A stretch of DNA of 64,000 nt, from assembly GCF_042242105.1 (NCBI RefSeq), contig NC_092022.1, positions 10,474,001-10,538,000 on the forward strand. Direction: 5' to 3'. Positions 1 to 12,760 of this stretch are shown here, one piece after another. Below the pieces are notes generated by a model that made no database searches, was not told where the DNA came from, and saw only the letters and a program-made list of their open reading frames with translations. How positions within the stretch are numbered: the first letter of the stretch is position 1; every line of letters starts with the position of its first letter. Source of the DNA: Pempheris klunzingeri. Taxonomy: Eukaryota > Chordata > Actinopteri > Acropomatiformes > Pempheridae. The position numbers and the translations under genes are program-made.

Positions 1-3000
1 AGAATGATAGTCTCGATGTGCATCTCTGTGTGTGTGGGTGTGTGTGTGCACGTGTGCGTGTGTGCTATATGAGGCCAGCACTGCAGGAACTCAGCTGCAG
101 CAGGACACTGCAGGATTGCTGTTCTGCTGCTGGCTCACTGGCTCTTGCTTTTTTTTTTTTCCCCTCTCTCTCTCTCTATCCATCTCCCTCTCGCTCTCTC
201 TCCTCTCTCTCTATTCACTCAGGCAAATTGCTCAAGGAGGATGGTGAGAGCATGTGCTGCATACTTTTTCAGCAGGGGAGAGAGGGGGGGAGTAGAGGAG
301 GAGGATGAGGGGGAGGGGGAGGAGAGGGCAGAATCGCATAGGTGCAAAGCATGCTGGTGAGGCGCTGTGCTGGGCTACTGTACCTCCGAGAGTGACTACA
401 GTAGAGAAATTGGAGACGAGGAAGGAGGAGGCAAGAAGAGGAGAGAGGGTGGGAGGTGGGGGGAGGGCAGAAGTGAGGCACAAGGAACATCAGGTGAGTG
501 CGGCAATTTCCTTTGCTGGCAGTGCAGCACCCACCCTCAGTGAAAGTGTGAGCAGGAGAACTGCAGATGTTCTGAGATGATGTCAGGCTCCGGATGTGGC
601 GCGGACCTCATGTACAGTTCGCTATCACTCGCCCGCCTGCAGTGGGGAGAAATCCAAAGAGAGATGCTTTGGACTTCTGCCTCACAAAGAGCCAGCTGAC
701 GACGCAGGGCCGCCTTTTTCAAGGTCTTAGCACAGTTACCTGAGGTGAACTCAGAGCTGCCCAAGCCTGCATACAGACGAATTGACCTGGCTGGATCCAT
801 CATTCAGATCTCGCAGACAGGTTTCAGAGCACATTTTGAGCACTGACTCACTTCTATGAAGCTTTTTCACCCACAAACTATTTTTACATTGCCTTTAAAA
901 ACGCTTGTAGTTGAGCGCAGACATTGCAATGTGGCATAAAAAAACGAAAGTAGCAACATTGACTTTTCAAGAGAGTTGCTTATATACTGCTGCTGCATAG
1001 GTGACACAAAGTGTAAGAACGGTTCTGTTCTGAGAGACCTTTTCATTGCTGTTTTTATCCATGAGACAAATGAAAACTTATCTAAACGCATGCACAAACA
1101 CCTCAGTACTTGTATCACACAATTTGTGCTAAACTCCCCAAAAAGAATCTTAAAAAGCTGCACTCTGCCTTGGTATCCACTTTTAGGACGGCAGAAAAGT
1201 CCTAGTAGCCAGAGCACAACTTCATGACTGCACCACAGCTCCCCTGTCCCATGCAGGCCACTGTAGCCTCATTCTCATTTCCGCATTTCAGCACTCAGAC
1301 ACTGACAGCCCAGGACCAGTGATACAATAGATCATTCTTACCGGTTTCCAGCATCATATTCACAACTAACACATGCTGCTAAATATAAACCCACAACTAC
1401 CAGAGAGGAGCTAGGACTATCTGTACTCTCCTAAAAGCGAAGTCAGCAAAGATAAAAGTCTCCTCTAGCGGAGGGAACTCTTCGCATCCTGGTTAGTTTT
1501 TTTGTCCTTGTGTCAAATGGCGAGTCCTCTTAACCAGCGGCTATCTGACACGCCGGCTGCTATTTCCAGCCTGTACCATGTGTTAAACATGGATGAGGGA
1601 GCAGTGGAGCCTGACTGCTAACTGACTGACTGGCTGGCTGGCTGCTGCCTGGTTATTACTGCTGCAGAGGAGGCTGACACTGATGAGACAGAAGCAGCCA
1701 GGAGCTTCAACACTGCAGGCATGCACACCGACATACGTATATCAACTCCTGTAAGGTTGATTTAAGAAGTCTACCATCCTATGCGAAGAGATAGACACGT
1801 AAAGAGCAGCACACAAGGTAAATAAGACTAAAGAGGAAATAAATGTATACCTACAGATGAGTCTCGGACCGCATCACACACGGGGCGGAGAGGAGGAAAA
1901 CTTCTCTGCACTCACTCTGAGCTTCATGGTCGCTGGTGATGTGCTTTCATGGCGCGGCAAAGTTGACTGCAGCATTGCCTCCTGAACAGAATGACATTGT
2001 TTGCACTCTCTCTCTCCCTCTCTCTCTCCCTCTCACTCCTCCTCCTCCTGTACGCGCTCGCTCCCCCTCCTCTTCTTTGCACGCTTGCTGGCAGCATAAA
2101 CTGCACAGCTCAGCAGTGTTCCCCCACTGCCGCAGCAGATCCTGCATGAGCTCTGCGTATCTGAGTGGGATGGGACTTTTAAAGGGGAACGCAACCTCCA
2201 GGGTCAGTGTGTGTGCACATCCTCAGTCTGCCCTCCTCCCTGTCCTCCTATGTAACCCCCCCCCCCACCATCCCAGCACCCCTGAGAATCATCAGTGTAA
2301 AGGACTCCTCACAAGAGAGACCCCCTCCACGCACACAAAACTCTCCATCCCCTTTGATTCATTTTCACACTACAGCAAAAGCTGCTTTGAGATATGAGTG
2401 TGCTCAAACCTCAATGAGTAACAATTTGCTTCACAGAGAGGGCTTCCACTCAGGTGTGTTTTGAAACTTGTCACATATCTCTTAAATCTAATTTCCTCTA
2501 AAAATGCCTGGAAGGATTTCTCCAGGTATGTGTTTCCAAAAGATGTATTTAAGACTATTTCATTCTGAATGTACATGTGAGATCTGAAAATGTAATGCTA
2601 TGCGAGGCTAATTTAAGAAAATCCCATGCTTGATTACCACTTCTTAATCATAATGATCATTTGTCACCTGGTGTTACAGTAAAAACATTTTAATACTCTT
2701 GAGCAATAGTTGAGAATCATATTTCAAACAAGCACATCAACAAAGCACAAAACATAAGGTGCACCACAGGCTTATTGCACACAGCTCACCTCACACTCAC
2801 AAATGAGCAATCATCATGCAATCAGTAAGTTGGTGTTGCTATTCAAAAGCTTCTGTCTCAACATTTGCTCAGTGTTTCACAATTCTCACAGGTTCAAAAT
2901 CCCCTTCAGTTAAGTGAAATGTCCTTAATCTGCAATCCTTATTACCTGCCTTTCACTACCCAAGATGCACTGCTGTACTGGTGCTATTCTGCAGTGCGCT

Positions 3001-5660
3001 AAAATGTAGAAATATCTTGACCAACCAAATTTGTCTTTAGCGCGTTGCACAACTCTGTGAGAGTGAGATCATCCATCATTTAGTCAGCCAATAAGGTTGA
3101 ACTTCTCTTTCTGCAATGCCTTTACTTCACAAAAACGCACTTGGTGGTACGCTTTCCCAGCTTTCTTTCAGTGATGACGCTTGCAGTGCACTGAATGGGC
3201 TTTGTATGGATGATGGCGGTTCCATTATAAATTCTGTGCGTTTTAGGCATCAGCGTCTTGGCTGTTCTCTGCAGCAGTGCAGCGCTCTCTGCTTCCCACT
3301 GCAGCTGATTTTTTTTTCCTTTTTTTTTTTTTTGCATGACTTTGTTCTGCCACGGCCCTCAGCTGAACCCTGTGATCTTTTGTCCTCTGCTTTAAAATTA
3401 GGAGCTGCATGCATCTCATATTAACCCTGAGCCCATCAAGTCAATGTGTATTCTCACCTGTATTAAGCACATCAGAGTTTGTGTGTTATATCAAGGCTTT
3501 TCCCCCTCATTGGTTTGTATCTTTGCACATATAAAATTCACCACTGCTGGAACAGATTGCTGAATCAGCTAAACTCACATAATGGAGCTTCTCTGGGGAT
3601 CAGCTACATGTATGAATCACAGGTCTGCATCATGCAAATACTGTTTGCCATCAGCTGAGAGCGAAGCATCTTTCTGTGCATGTACGATCTGCATGCAGTG
3701 CTGCTACTGCATCAGTCTGCCGAGCCTTGCAGCATCTGTCCTCTCTCCTCTGTACTCTCTGACACCAGGGAAAATGCCCCCGCCAGCATATCCCTCACAT
3801 AGCCCATGCCATTCTCAGTAATGGCATCCCCTGTGATGAATAAGCCATGAGGAGGGGCCCTTTTACATGTCCTATTAGATTACCTCGCTATGCTTTACCT
3901 GGCTACTGCCACCTCATCGCCTCTGCCTCTCCACTCTTCTTAATATTCTCTCTTGTTAGCACAGCCAAGGGCAGAATGTGTAAATGTGAGTTAAGGCTCA
4001 TAGATCATATGAGTGCAGAGATTCAGACTTGAGTCATCTATGCAGTTCATTGAATGTGTTCATGCATAGTTTTCACTTATGTTTATGATTTCCATTGAGG
4101 TATGGGAAAACTATTGAATGTTAGCATTTTTGCAATTCATAAGAAATGTTTTTCTCAATAGGTGATTGTTTTTTGTGTGCCTGGTCTCATGGCATATCAC
4201 TGTCAACGCCTTATGTCTAATCAGCCATGAGGTGGAACAAACCTGACGTAATGCTCATCTGAGGGGAAAAAAAGGTTATCTGTCAAGTATGGAAATTCTT
4301 AACACATGCAGATAATGGAGTCCAGTCTTTTCTTTTTTTTCGTTTTTTTTTTGCCATTCACAGACCATTCCTTGGCTGTATTGATCTGTCCGGAAAAGAT
4401 AATAGACACATTGATTTACAAGCTCAGCAGCTTGCTTGGTTTATACATCAATTCAGACTAATTCTCAATAGTCCTCAGTCAAGGGGGAGAATTGCCTTGA
4501 CTGACGACTGACTCCTGAGTCTGTGAAGCCTTTTGGTTGCACAGTGTTACAGAATTTATATTCTGAAAACTGGATGTAAAATAAAAAAGGAGCTCAGTAA
4601 GCAACAGTGATTAGGTGTTGGGTATATCCTCAGGGGAAATCTGACATTGTCAATGAAAAATGGAGAGAGAGGAGGTAATTGAGGCTAGCTAGCAATAAAT
4701 TAACTTCACAAAAATCTGTCTCTCTCAGTTCACTTAAAGAATTAAGAGTGAATGGTGATGGGATCCTGATTTTGTAGAAGAAGGTGCTTGGTGTGTTTCA
4801 CTGCGCCAATGCTTCTTTTTTGACCCCGTTTTTGTAAAGCTGAACAGACTCCTCCCAAGGCCAAGTGGAGTGAAAAAGACACACTCACTGTCTATAACAA
4901 AACAGGTCAAATGTGTATTGTACAGAAATTACTAAAAGCACACTGAAGTGTTGAACAGTTAGACTTGTGAATTCAAACCAGAGGAATTACTCCAGATATC
5001 ATTTATTTCACTGACAAGAAAATACTCTGTTTCATCAAAGAATCTCTTACAACATTACACACAGCGATGGTAAAGGTCCTGTTTTGAAAGGCAGAGCTCG
5101 ATATGTGAAACATATGAAGTGCAAGGACCCATCAGTTTCTCCCTCAGTGTGAGAGATAGTAAAAGGTCTATGATGGATTGACATTATGGTGAGTGGCTGA
5201 ACTTCTGACAGCTGGCTGCTCTGCTGTGGTGAATGAGCAGCGGCTCTGTCGGTGTCAGCAGCTGCCAGTTTGCTCTCTACAGTGGTGTCGTAGCATAGCA
5301 TAATGGGCAGATCAGCTTTAAGTAAGGGAGCCTGCAGCTGGGAAGCCTTGGTTAGGCATTCACAGACCTATGATATACACCTCAAGCATCCTTATGCAAT
5401 ATTTTAAGGTAAAACTATTTAAGTTATGTTTTTGTCTATTTCTCTCAAGCACTTTATGTCATTAAGATGGCATCAGTTTAATGTGTACAGTGTATGGTAT
5501 CTGACTGTAAAGTAAATATTTTTCTGAGAAGAGAAGAAAGACTTTGGACTTTGTTACTTACAGCTTACTACACCTGTAAATATTTAAGTTTCACAGCTAA
5601 ATTGCACTTTTTTACTCATTCAAGGCAGAGGCCAGTTTATGCTGAAAAAAACAAAACAAA
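1..5660. other. Non-coding flank with simple repeats and possible promoter-like patches
   Basis: No coding exon could be supported here; the open frames are short, overlap on both strands and lack family resemblance. Visible content: a TG/GTGC-rich tract at about 20-64, a poly-T tract running into CT repeats at about 150-222, a purine-rich patch at 270-330, and CT-rich low complexity at about 2006-2048. The stretch 1860-2200 is richer in CpG and holds, on the minus strand near 1926, an ATG followed closely by a GTGAGT splice-donor-like sequence, so it could be the first exon of a gene leaving the window to the left. That is a guess from base composition only. Confidence 0.4.
20..222. repeat. 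Microsatellites: TG/GTGC tract and T/CT tract
   Basis: A GT-rich simple repeat at about 20-64 is followed after about 85 bases by a run of T that passes into CTCTCT repeats (about 150-222). Both are interrupted. They generate spurious Ser/Leu/Cys-rich open frames on both strands, which I ignored. Confidence 0.85.
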
Positions 5661-8002
5661 ATGATCATCTTGAAAGCACTCAAGGAGCTCATTTTAATGA
5701 AAAATATCCTTCACAAGGAACTGCCGCAGTCCATCGCTGTAATGCTGCTCTGTTTTTCTTTTATTAAACATTCTTATTTGTGTGATAGTAAGGAAGAAAA
5801 CAACTTGCAAAAATGTGAATATTGCTTGATGATTCTTAAGAGAAACTGTACTGAATATAGTTTCCGGTGTTATTTGTGTGCCATTTTCATCTGCAGAGAT
5901 GGCGGCAGCTTGTTATTTTTGGTCTTTTTCTCTGCTGCATTGTGTTCTGTGTTCCAGGTTCTTGGAGGGGTATTGCATATCCTCCACAACAACTCGTGTC
6001 ATCTGGAGATGTGTGTTGACTCCTGGCCCACATTCACTACTGCCATTTGTTACCGTCAAAAACAGGTATGGCACACAGGGACAAAGATAACTTACAGGCT
6101 CCTCCATAGTGGCCTGCTGATGTCTGTATCTGCCTGTGAAGCATTTCAGCAGCAGCAGCAGCAGCAGCAGCGGCAATGTGATGCCTGACATATGCACCGT
6201 CTTCACCAAGAACCCAGCAACTCTGAGAAGTCTGCTGCTTAATGAGAGAGTCTGGAGGAAGGGACTCATATTCGGAGGTAGTGTGAAAGAATAAAGGCAT
6301 AGCATTTACTTAACTGGTGCATTAGAGAATTGTATTCGTATATTGTTGTTTAAATATACATGTATTTTAATGTAATACTACAATGTGTCTAGTATACCTA
6401 TAATTCTGATACATATACTCTTTTATTGCTAAACTGTTTAGAAGTTTAACCTCCTTCAGTCGTAAGTCAGTTTCTCATACTTTTACACGTAACTAGCCAA
6501 TCTGTAGCGTGCTCAGCCCAAAGCCGTTAGCTGGTAGTAAAAACATATGTTTTCATAGATGAATCAAAAATATTTACTTTTTTAATTAAAAGACCAAAAA
6601 ACAGCAGTGCACTGTAGTCTTTAGTAAATGTTACTCAAACAGGAGAAAATGGTGTATTTGTTGGGAACTATTGTTGGTGTGTATGATTTGATGTGCAGAG
6701 ACTTATTCTTTAAACTTAAATGTGGAACATACTACTGTGTAATTCTAATTATGCCTTGCATTGTCACAACATATTTGTATTTACGCTTGCAAATAGTGAA
6801 TGTGTTGCCTGTTCACTGCAGACATTTTAATTATCCTTAGGACAGTCTGTCCATTAATGTCCTCCCTTGTTATCTATGTCAATATAATGCAGCACAGTGG
6901 GCAGTTTTAACATCAGCAAATTTAAGCAAAAATTTTGCCATTCATCATTTTTGAAATCAGATGGTTCTATAGCATTTAATGCTGTTTGCCCATGCACCAA
7001 TCTGAAATGCTGCATTGATAGCGACATTGACACTGACCTTATAAAGTTGAGCGGGTATCGGCCATGACATGACTGATGATCGATGTCTTTACAGAAAATA
7101 TTTGTCTTTGCTATCAGTTATGTTCTTTCAGTCAGTTATAGTCGACACAGTTTTAGTGCCACAGAAATCCCTGGCTTTATTTTACTTTATATAAAAATTA
7201 TTCCAATGTGGTAGTGTGGTATAAATATATAAATTTGGGGGAAAGAGAGCTCTGGTATCAGATTGGTATTCTGTATTGGTTGGTGAGGTATCTTAAGTAT
7301 TGGAAAAGAAAGACTGGATCAGTGTGTCCCTTCATCATGATGAAGCTACATTAAAATGAACTGTCACTTTGTTTTTGTGTCTCTGAAAGGTTTACCAAGC
7401 TTACATTGTCATCTCATCAAAGAGCTTGCCTCTCTCAGTGGGCTCTCTATCACAGAATATGGGGGTTATAGCACCTTCATCCACCACAGTCAGGAGAATA
7501 TACACTGGCAAGAGTGAGTATGAAATTTATTCAAGACCTCAGTTCAAGACAGCTCCATTATTTGCTCCATTATTTTTTTGCAACCAATGAATGAGATTAG
7601 AAAATATGTTGTAAATTTTCATTATTGTGTTCATTATTTTTCTCTGCGGACCAGGAAGACGCCACCGCTGCCTATTTCCATTCTGGACGAGTCCCACGGC
7701 GAGCTGGTGGACACACACTTGCCTTACGGAGGCAGCCATGAGAGCCTCAACCACGTGAGAGCCTGTATCCGCCAACTGTGTGGTTGATGAGAAGGGCCGG
7801 CCCGTGTCCTGGATGCTGTCTGACGAGCTGTGTGAGCTGAGGATGGCTTACAACCTAGCAGAGTACAGACGGGCCGGTCACCTCCTGGCTCTGTCTCTGG
7901 GCTATGATGCGCAGGATGAGCTCTGTGACCTCGCTCGGCTTCACCACTTGTCCCAGCATGGAGACCATCTCAGTGCTGCTAATATGCAAGGACAGAGCCT
8001 GA
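5661..8002 (+). pseudogene. GLYAT-family (glycine N-acyltransferase-like) gene, apparently decayed
   Basis: GLYAT-family enzymes transfer acyl groups from acyl-CoA to glycine or glutamine; mammalian members are mitochondrial. Four exon-like blocks lie in order. Block 1 (5661-5738) starts at an ATG and reads LKALKELILMKNILHKELPQ, like the family N-terminus. Block 2 (5958-6065) joins in phase 0 and encodes LGGVLHI followed by VDSWPTF, matching the VxGxVFHINxGNP and VDKWPDF motifs. Block 3 (about 7390-7513) matches only weakly and no single frame fits. Block 4 (7655-8002) encodes the start of the acyltransferase core: LDESHGELVDTHLPYGG, then VVDEKGRPVSWMLSDELCEL and RMAYNLAEYRRAGH, parallel to the family's SW-hydrophobic-D and GEMRMAxTVPEYR segments. 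The reading frame shifts near 7776, between CIRQL and VVDEKG, and no convincing C-terminal exon (CxWxxW-type end) was found. A young pseudogene is most likely; an assembly error at 7776 plus a missed last exon is the alternative. Confidence 0.72.
6147..6170 (+). repeat. (CAG)8 trinucleotide repeat
   Basis: Eight CAG units lie just after block 2 of the GLYAT-like gene, in what would be its second intron. They give poly-Gln or poly-Ala/Leu frames that are not part of a recognised protein. Confidence 0.9.
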
Positions 8003-11000
8003 GTAAGATAAATTAATGCTGTTGGATGAGTGTTGTTTTATTGTTAAAGTGAAAAACAATTACGCTCCTTGTTCTATGATTTCCACACAGTACTCAGGGG
8101 ATGCTGCACTTCAGGCAGTTTAGTCCATTTCTGACGGCGAACTGTAAGTAGAACAAACTCAAAAATAACATTTTCTGTGGCTTTAGGGTGGATTTGATGA
8201 ATATGCTAGCCATACTGCTCCCTTTTTCACAGTGGAAAAAAAGGAATGCAAATGTCCCTAAATATGAAACAATTCTGTAAGAACAATACAAATCTGTCTT
8301 CAGTTTGACCCTCTGGTGTGTGCTGAGCGGCTTCTCTTGAGAAAACGTTCCTTCCTTAATCTGCAGATCACCCAAGGAGGCTCTCACCCACCTGGGACCC
8401 CTCCCTGGAGGTGTGCTGTTCCACTGCTGATTGCCTCTCTGTGTTTTAGCAGCAATGCACCATTCAAGTCTGCAGGCAACTTGACAAATGAGCAGCGATC
8501 TGAGCAGAGGGGATGCTCGTACTGCACCACACATCCTGTCCCATCCACATCCCCCTGTCCCGCAGTGGTGCACCTCTCTTCACTGACGCCCTTTCCTTAC
8601 TCTAAACCAGCAAGCGCTCTTCTCAAAGTCACACAAGTACACTCCACGCTAAATACATGCTTGCTGACGCATGTACGTACACAGACACTGCTAAAAGAAC
8701 GAGAGCGAACGCAGCAAATAGAGCTGAAATGAATCGACTTGGCAACTATTTTGATAATCAACTAATAGTTTCAGTCACTTTTGAAGGAAAAAAGCTAAGC
8801 ATTTGCATGTTCCAGCTCCTCCAATGTGAAGATTTGCTGCGTTTCTGTTTCGATATCATTGTAAATTGAATATTTTCGGTTCTTGGAAATTGTGAAAAGG
8901 ATTTTTTCATTACTTTATGACTTTTTATAGAACAATTGATTAATGGATGGAGAAAATAGGTGGGAGATTGATCAGTAACAAACATGGGAGTGTTCGTTTG
9001 TGTCAGTAATGAAGATATGATTCATAGTGTTTGCTGGCTAGCCACCCTACTTAAAAAATTAAATATGCCAATTGTAGATTAAGTGAATGGTGTAGAATGG
9101 TTTCTCACCGAACCTCTTGAACAATATACAGTACTGTGTTATTACAGATAACTAGAGTGGAGGGTGGATGATTCTCTAAGCCTCACTCTTCATGCTTGCT
9201 GGTAAAGATTTTTTTTTTTTATTGCTGTCCAAACATTTCTGCTTTACTAAGCTGGACAGTACAGGTCTTATATTGCAAGCCATCCACTGAAACATGAGAT
9301 GTCTTCTCACCTACAGCATGAGTCTATTTGAGTGCTCAACCTCCAATACAGTCAAAGAGGTGTAGGACGATTACAAAAAAAAAAAAAAAACGCATCAGGA
9401 GGGTTTTATGCAAGCTGCATTGGCTGCAGATCTTTACTCATCTCAAGGCAGGTTTGTGAGTCAGCTAAGAGGCGAAAAACTCAGAACATGAAGTATCTGA
9501 CGGCTGAACTAGTTCTGTGGCTTCATCATTATGTTGCCTGCAACTGCAACCTCCAGTTAAGGACAGCATCCACCCACTGGTGCTCCTCAGAAAATGCATC
9601 TCAGAAAAAGTGAGGAGCCGAGTGCCTGACGCAGCATGCGATCATTCACCTTGGCGGCATGAGCTGCTCGGACTTGCCTTGGTGCAGCTGTCCACACGTA
9701 ACCCCCCTGCCCCCACCCACCCCCACTCCCCACAATACCCTCCACCCCCAGTGCACTCTGCCAGCCGTGGAGTGGGACGTACTATCGATCCTGCTGAAAT
9801 GATGGTTTCTAAAAGGGAGGCAGTAAGCATGTCTGCGCTTCCCTCCTCCACTGTGGAGGGGCCCTGAGATATCACCAAGCTCAGCACATTGCACCATCAC
9901 CGTATGGGAAAATGGGATTTTCACTGGGAGCCGAGCTGAGGGGAAGGTAATTCAAGTTGCCAAGCTATGTTCCCCACTAAGGATGTAAAATGAGCCATAT
10001 TACCTTCAGACGCCTCACACAGCAGACAAATAAGGTCATTTTAAATGTCCTATTAATTTCAGGCTTTGTCACAGAGAAATCAGATGCCAAATGTGAAAAT
10101 GTGCATGATTGCTGTAGTTTGACAGGATATTAAGCGAAGGAGGACGTTCATTCAGTATTCAGCTGCTCGCCTTTACACCTTTTAACACTTGTTATGCACC
10201 ATTTGTATTGTAAAATTCTGCAAGAAATTCATCGTTATTCTGAATAAGTAGCCAAGAGTTTTATGCAGACTGAGTTTATATCCTAAAAGTGAGGCTCTAA
10301 ACCTCAAGGACAAGGTGTTTATCTCAGAGACACCACTAGATGGCAACCGTGTTCCAGTATTTCCCAGCACCCAGGTGAATATTGGTGCACATGTATGCTG
10401 GGACTCAGCAGATTAAGAAGAAATTCTGAGCAGGCTGTTATAGTTGTCTGGTACACAGAATGAAATTAAATAGGAAATGATAATCATTCACTGATGTCAC
10501 TATTATGGCAGAAAACATGGCTGTGCTTGTTACCATCCCCTTTATGAATGGACCTTGGTGTCGTAAAGGAGCTCCTGTCACTGAGGGTATTTGCTAGAAT
10601 GACTTGAAGTAACTGCATCAGTTGTGCAGCCTGTGAGGCTCGTGTGCATGGTGCATCATACTTGTCAGTCCAAATCTCTCGTCAGTTACCATACTTGATA
10701 TTCCCCAGGGGTCAGTGTGTCAGTCAGTGGAGTATGATTGTGACTTGCTGAGGAGCAGAGAGCAGTGTTTGGGATCTCCACTCATCTTAAAGTTATTCTC
10801 TGCTTTGTTCTAACCAGTTGAACAACGAAGTGCTCCAGTGTTTCAGTGTGAGAACAATCATGGTCCACTGGTACTGTTAATAATGTCAAGTCACTGCTGA
10901 AGCTGGTCATATGAGGTGTGTGTGTGTGTGTGTACTTGAGAAACTGGAGATTGAATTATCAATTATGATAATTGTCATCATCTCAGATTACATGCATGCC

Positions 11001-12350
11001 TTATTACAGACCATTGTGGCACAATTCTGTCCAAGAATGTATTTTAGCAGGACTGAAGAACACAGCAGAACAAAAAAAAAAAACCATTGCATGGCCATTA
11101 TAAAGATACTCAGCACTCATAGTGAATGTAAACCCACAGAGAGACACTGTTTTTAAAGCGAAGCAGCTCTTTACAAATAACTTCTTTACTTCCTGTCACA
11201 CCAACAAAGACGTGAGTAGTGGTTATGTAATGTCTTACCTGGCTTCTTCAGCATATGAGCCCAGTGTAGTCTGCAGAGTCGATTACACATTAAAGGATCC
11301 TGCGGTGGTGATGCACTGGGCTGAAGATAGTTTCATATTGGGAGGAGGCTGTTAATGGGTATTTTACATCTTCATGAATTTGTTTCATTTCAACCATGGA
11401 CGAATGAATTGCAACCAATAAAAAAAATATTTTTGTTTTTAATTTATATATGCCAAAGACTGTGTGTGTTCAGTTCTGTACATACCTATATTTTGTTTGT
11501 TATTGTAAAAAATAAACTTAGATATCTTAATATCTAATTGGATATTGTCATATAGCTGCAACCACATATTTGAAATCTAATAACTAATTTCTCCTTTGAG
11601 TTGTGAAGCCACATTTTTCATGTTTCTTCCTCTAATGCGTAAACATATGATCCTTTTCCATTAAAAAATCCATAGATTTTGATGCTTTCTGAAGCACATG
11701 TGTGTCAACTGAAACACACCAACAGTTTACTCAAATTTATAACAAATATTAACTATAGGTATAATTCATAATGCATTATAATTATTATTGTTGTCACTAT
11801 TATCATTATTATTAGTATTACTACTACTAGTAGTAATATTATTATTGTTCTTATTGTCATAATTTATCTGCCACAAGGGATTTTGGGTGATGAAATCACT
11901 TAAAATATATATTGAAAAATATTTAGAAAATAAACAACATTGACAGAACATTTTTTAATCAGATGTACTAGTCTATTAAATACAATACTAATAAATACAT
12001 GGATTATAGTGTGAAACCGATAGCAAATAAAGAATTTGTGAATGTGATTTCAACGGAAAAGAGAAAATGAAAGTAAATGTAAATGTGGTTTTAGTCGAAC
12101 TCGTAGGAAGAACAATTGGGCTTTATCTCCAAATGTAAAATGTGAGCACCAGTGTGTTTGGCCATGTTTAGTCAGTACTTTTTAATGAACACACAGAGAA
12201 GAAACATAGCATCCGCATAGACCGCAGTACCAACATGAAGCTGACTTTGCTCGGGCTGCACACCGTCAGCAGGGAGGTCCTAATCTAGCATAGCAGCTGG
12301 GAGCATTTTACCACGTGATGCGACATGTTAGAGAGCAGCCATCATCATTT
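8003..12350. other. Intergenic DNA, no gene recognised
   Basis: No exon or conserved domain was recognised on either strand. Simple sequence includes a poly-A run near 9375-9390, a C-rich stretch at 9700-9750, a short GT tract at 10917-10932 and an ATT/ATA-rich stretch at about 11776-11860. The open frames inside have biased composition and no Kozak, splice or domain support. Confidence 0.5.
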
Positions 12351-12379
12351 CACCTAATTCATGTCCAGCCTGAAATGCT

Positions 12380-12760
12380 AAAAGGTGAGACGGCGAGGAA
12401 ACGGAGAGCTACGATGGAGTAGGTGAAGACTGAACCCTCTCCCGGTCTGCTCCTCTCTGCTGTTCCGCCGCCTCACAACTTAGAAAGGTCTGTTTGCTGC
12501 GTGCTTTTCGCCCCCTCCTCCCCCTGCTTTCGGCTCATATGGTGGCTGCCGAAGCGCTTGTTTCGGTCTCGGTGTTTCTCTTAACGCCACATTTACATAG
12601 TAGACATCGAAAACAAGCTCCGCGAAGAGTTGTCACCTCCGAAAGGCGCAGTTTAGAGGGAGCAACGCGTTGCTTCGTCTTTGTCTCCGCCGCTCATTAA
12701 CACTAACATTAGCCTCGTCTTGTTGCTGTTCATGCTAACGCGTTTTGTAACGAACGTTTC
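12380..12760 (+). promoter_or_regulatory. spsb1: CpG-rich candidate promoter and first non-coding exon of spsb1
   Basis: CpG density rises sharply at about 12380-12680, within otherwise AT-rich DNA and about 5 kb upstream of the spsb1 start codon on the same strand. SPSB1-type genes usually have a long intron in the 5' untranslated region, so this is a reasonable first exon and promoter. The position comes from base composition only. A GTCTGT sequence at about 12486 could act as a donor, but I cannot fix the exon end. Confidence 0.4.

Noticed and set aside
5913-6305. 130-codon minus-strand frame with a poly-Leu run
   Set aside because: It results from translating the (CAG)8 repeat antisense; the plus strand holds the GLYAT-like exon.
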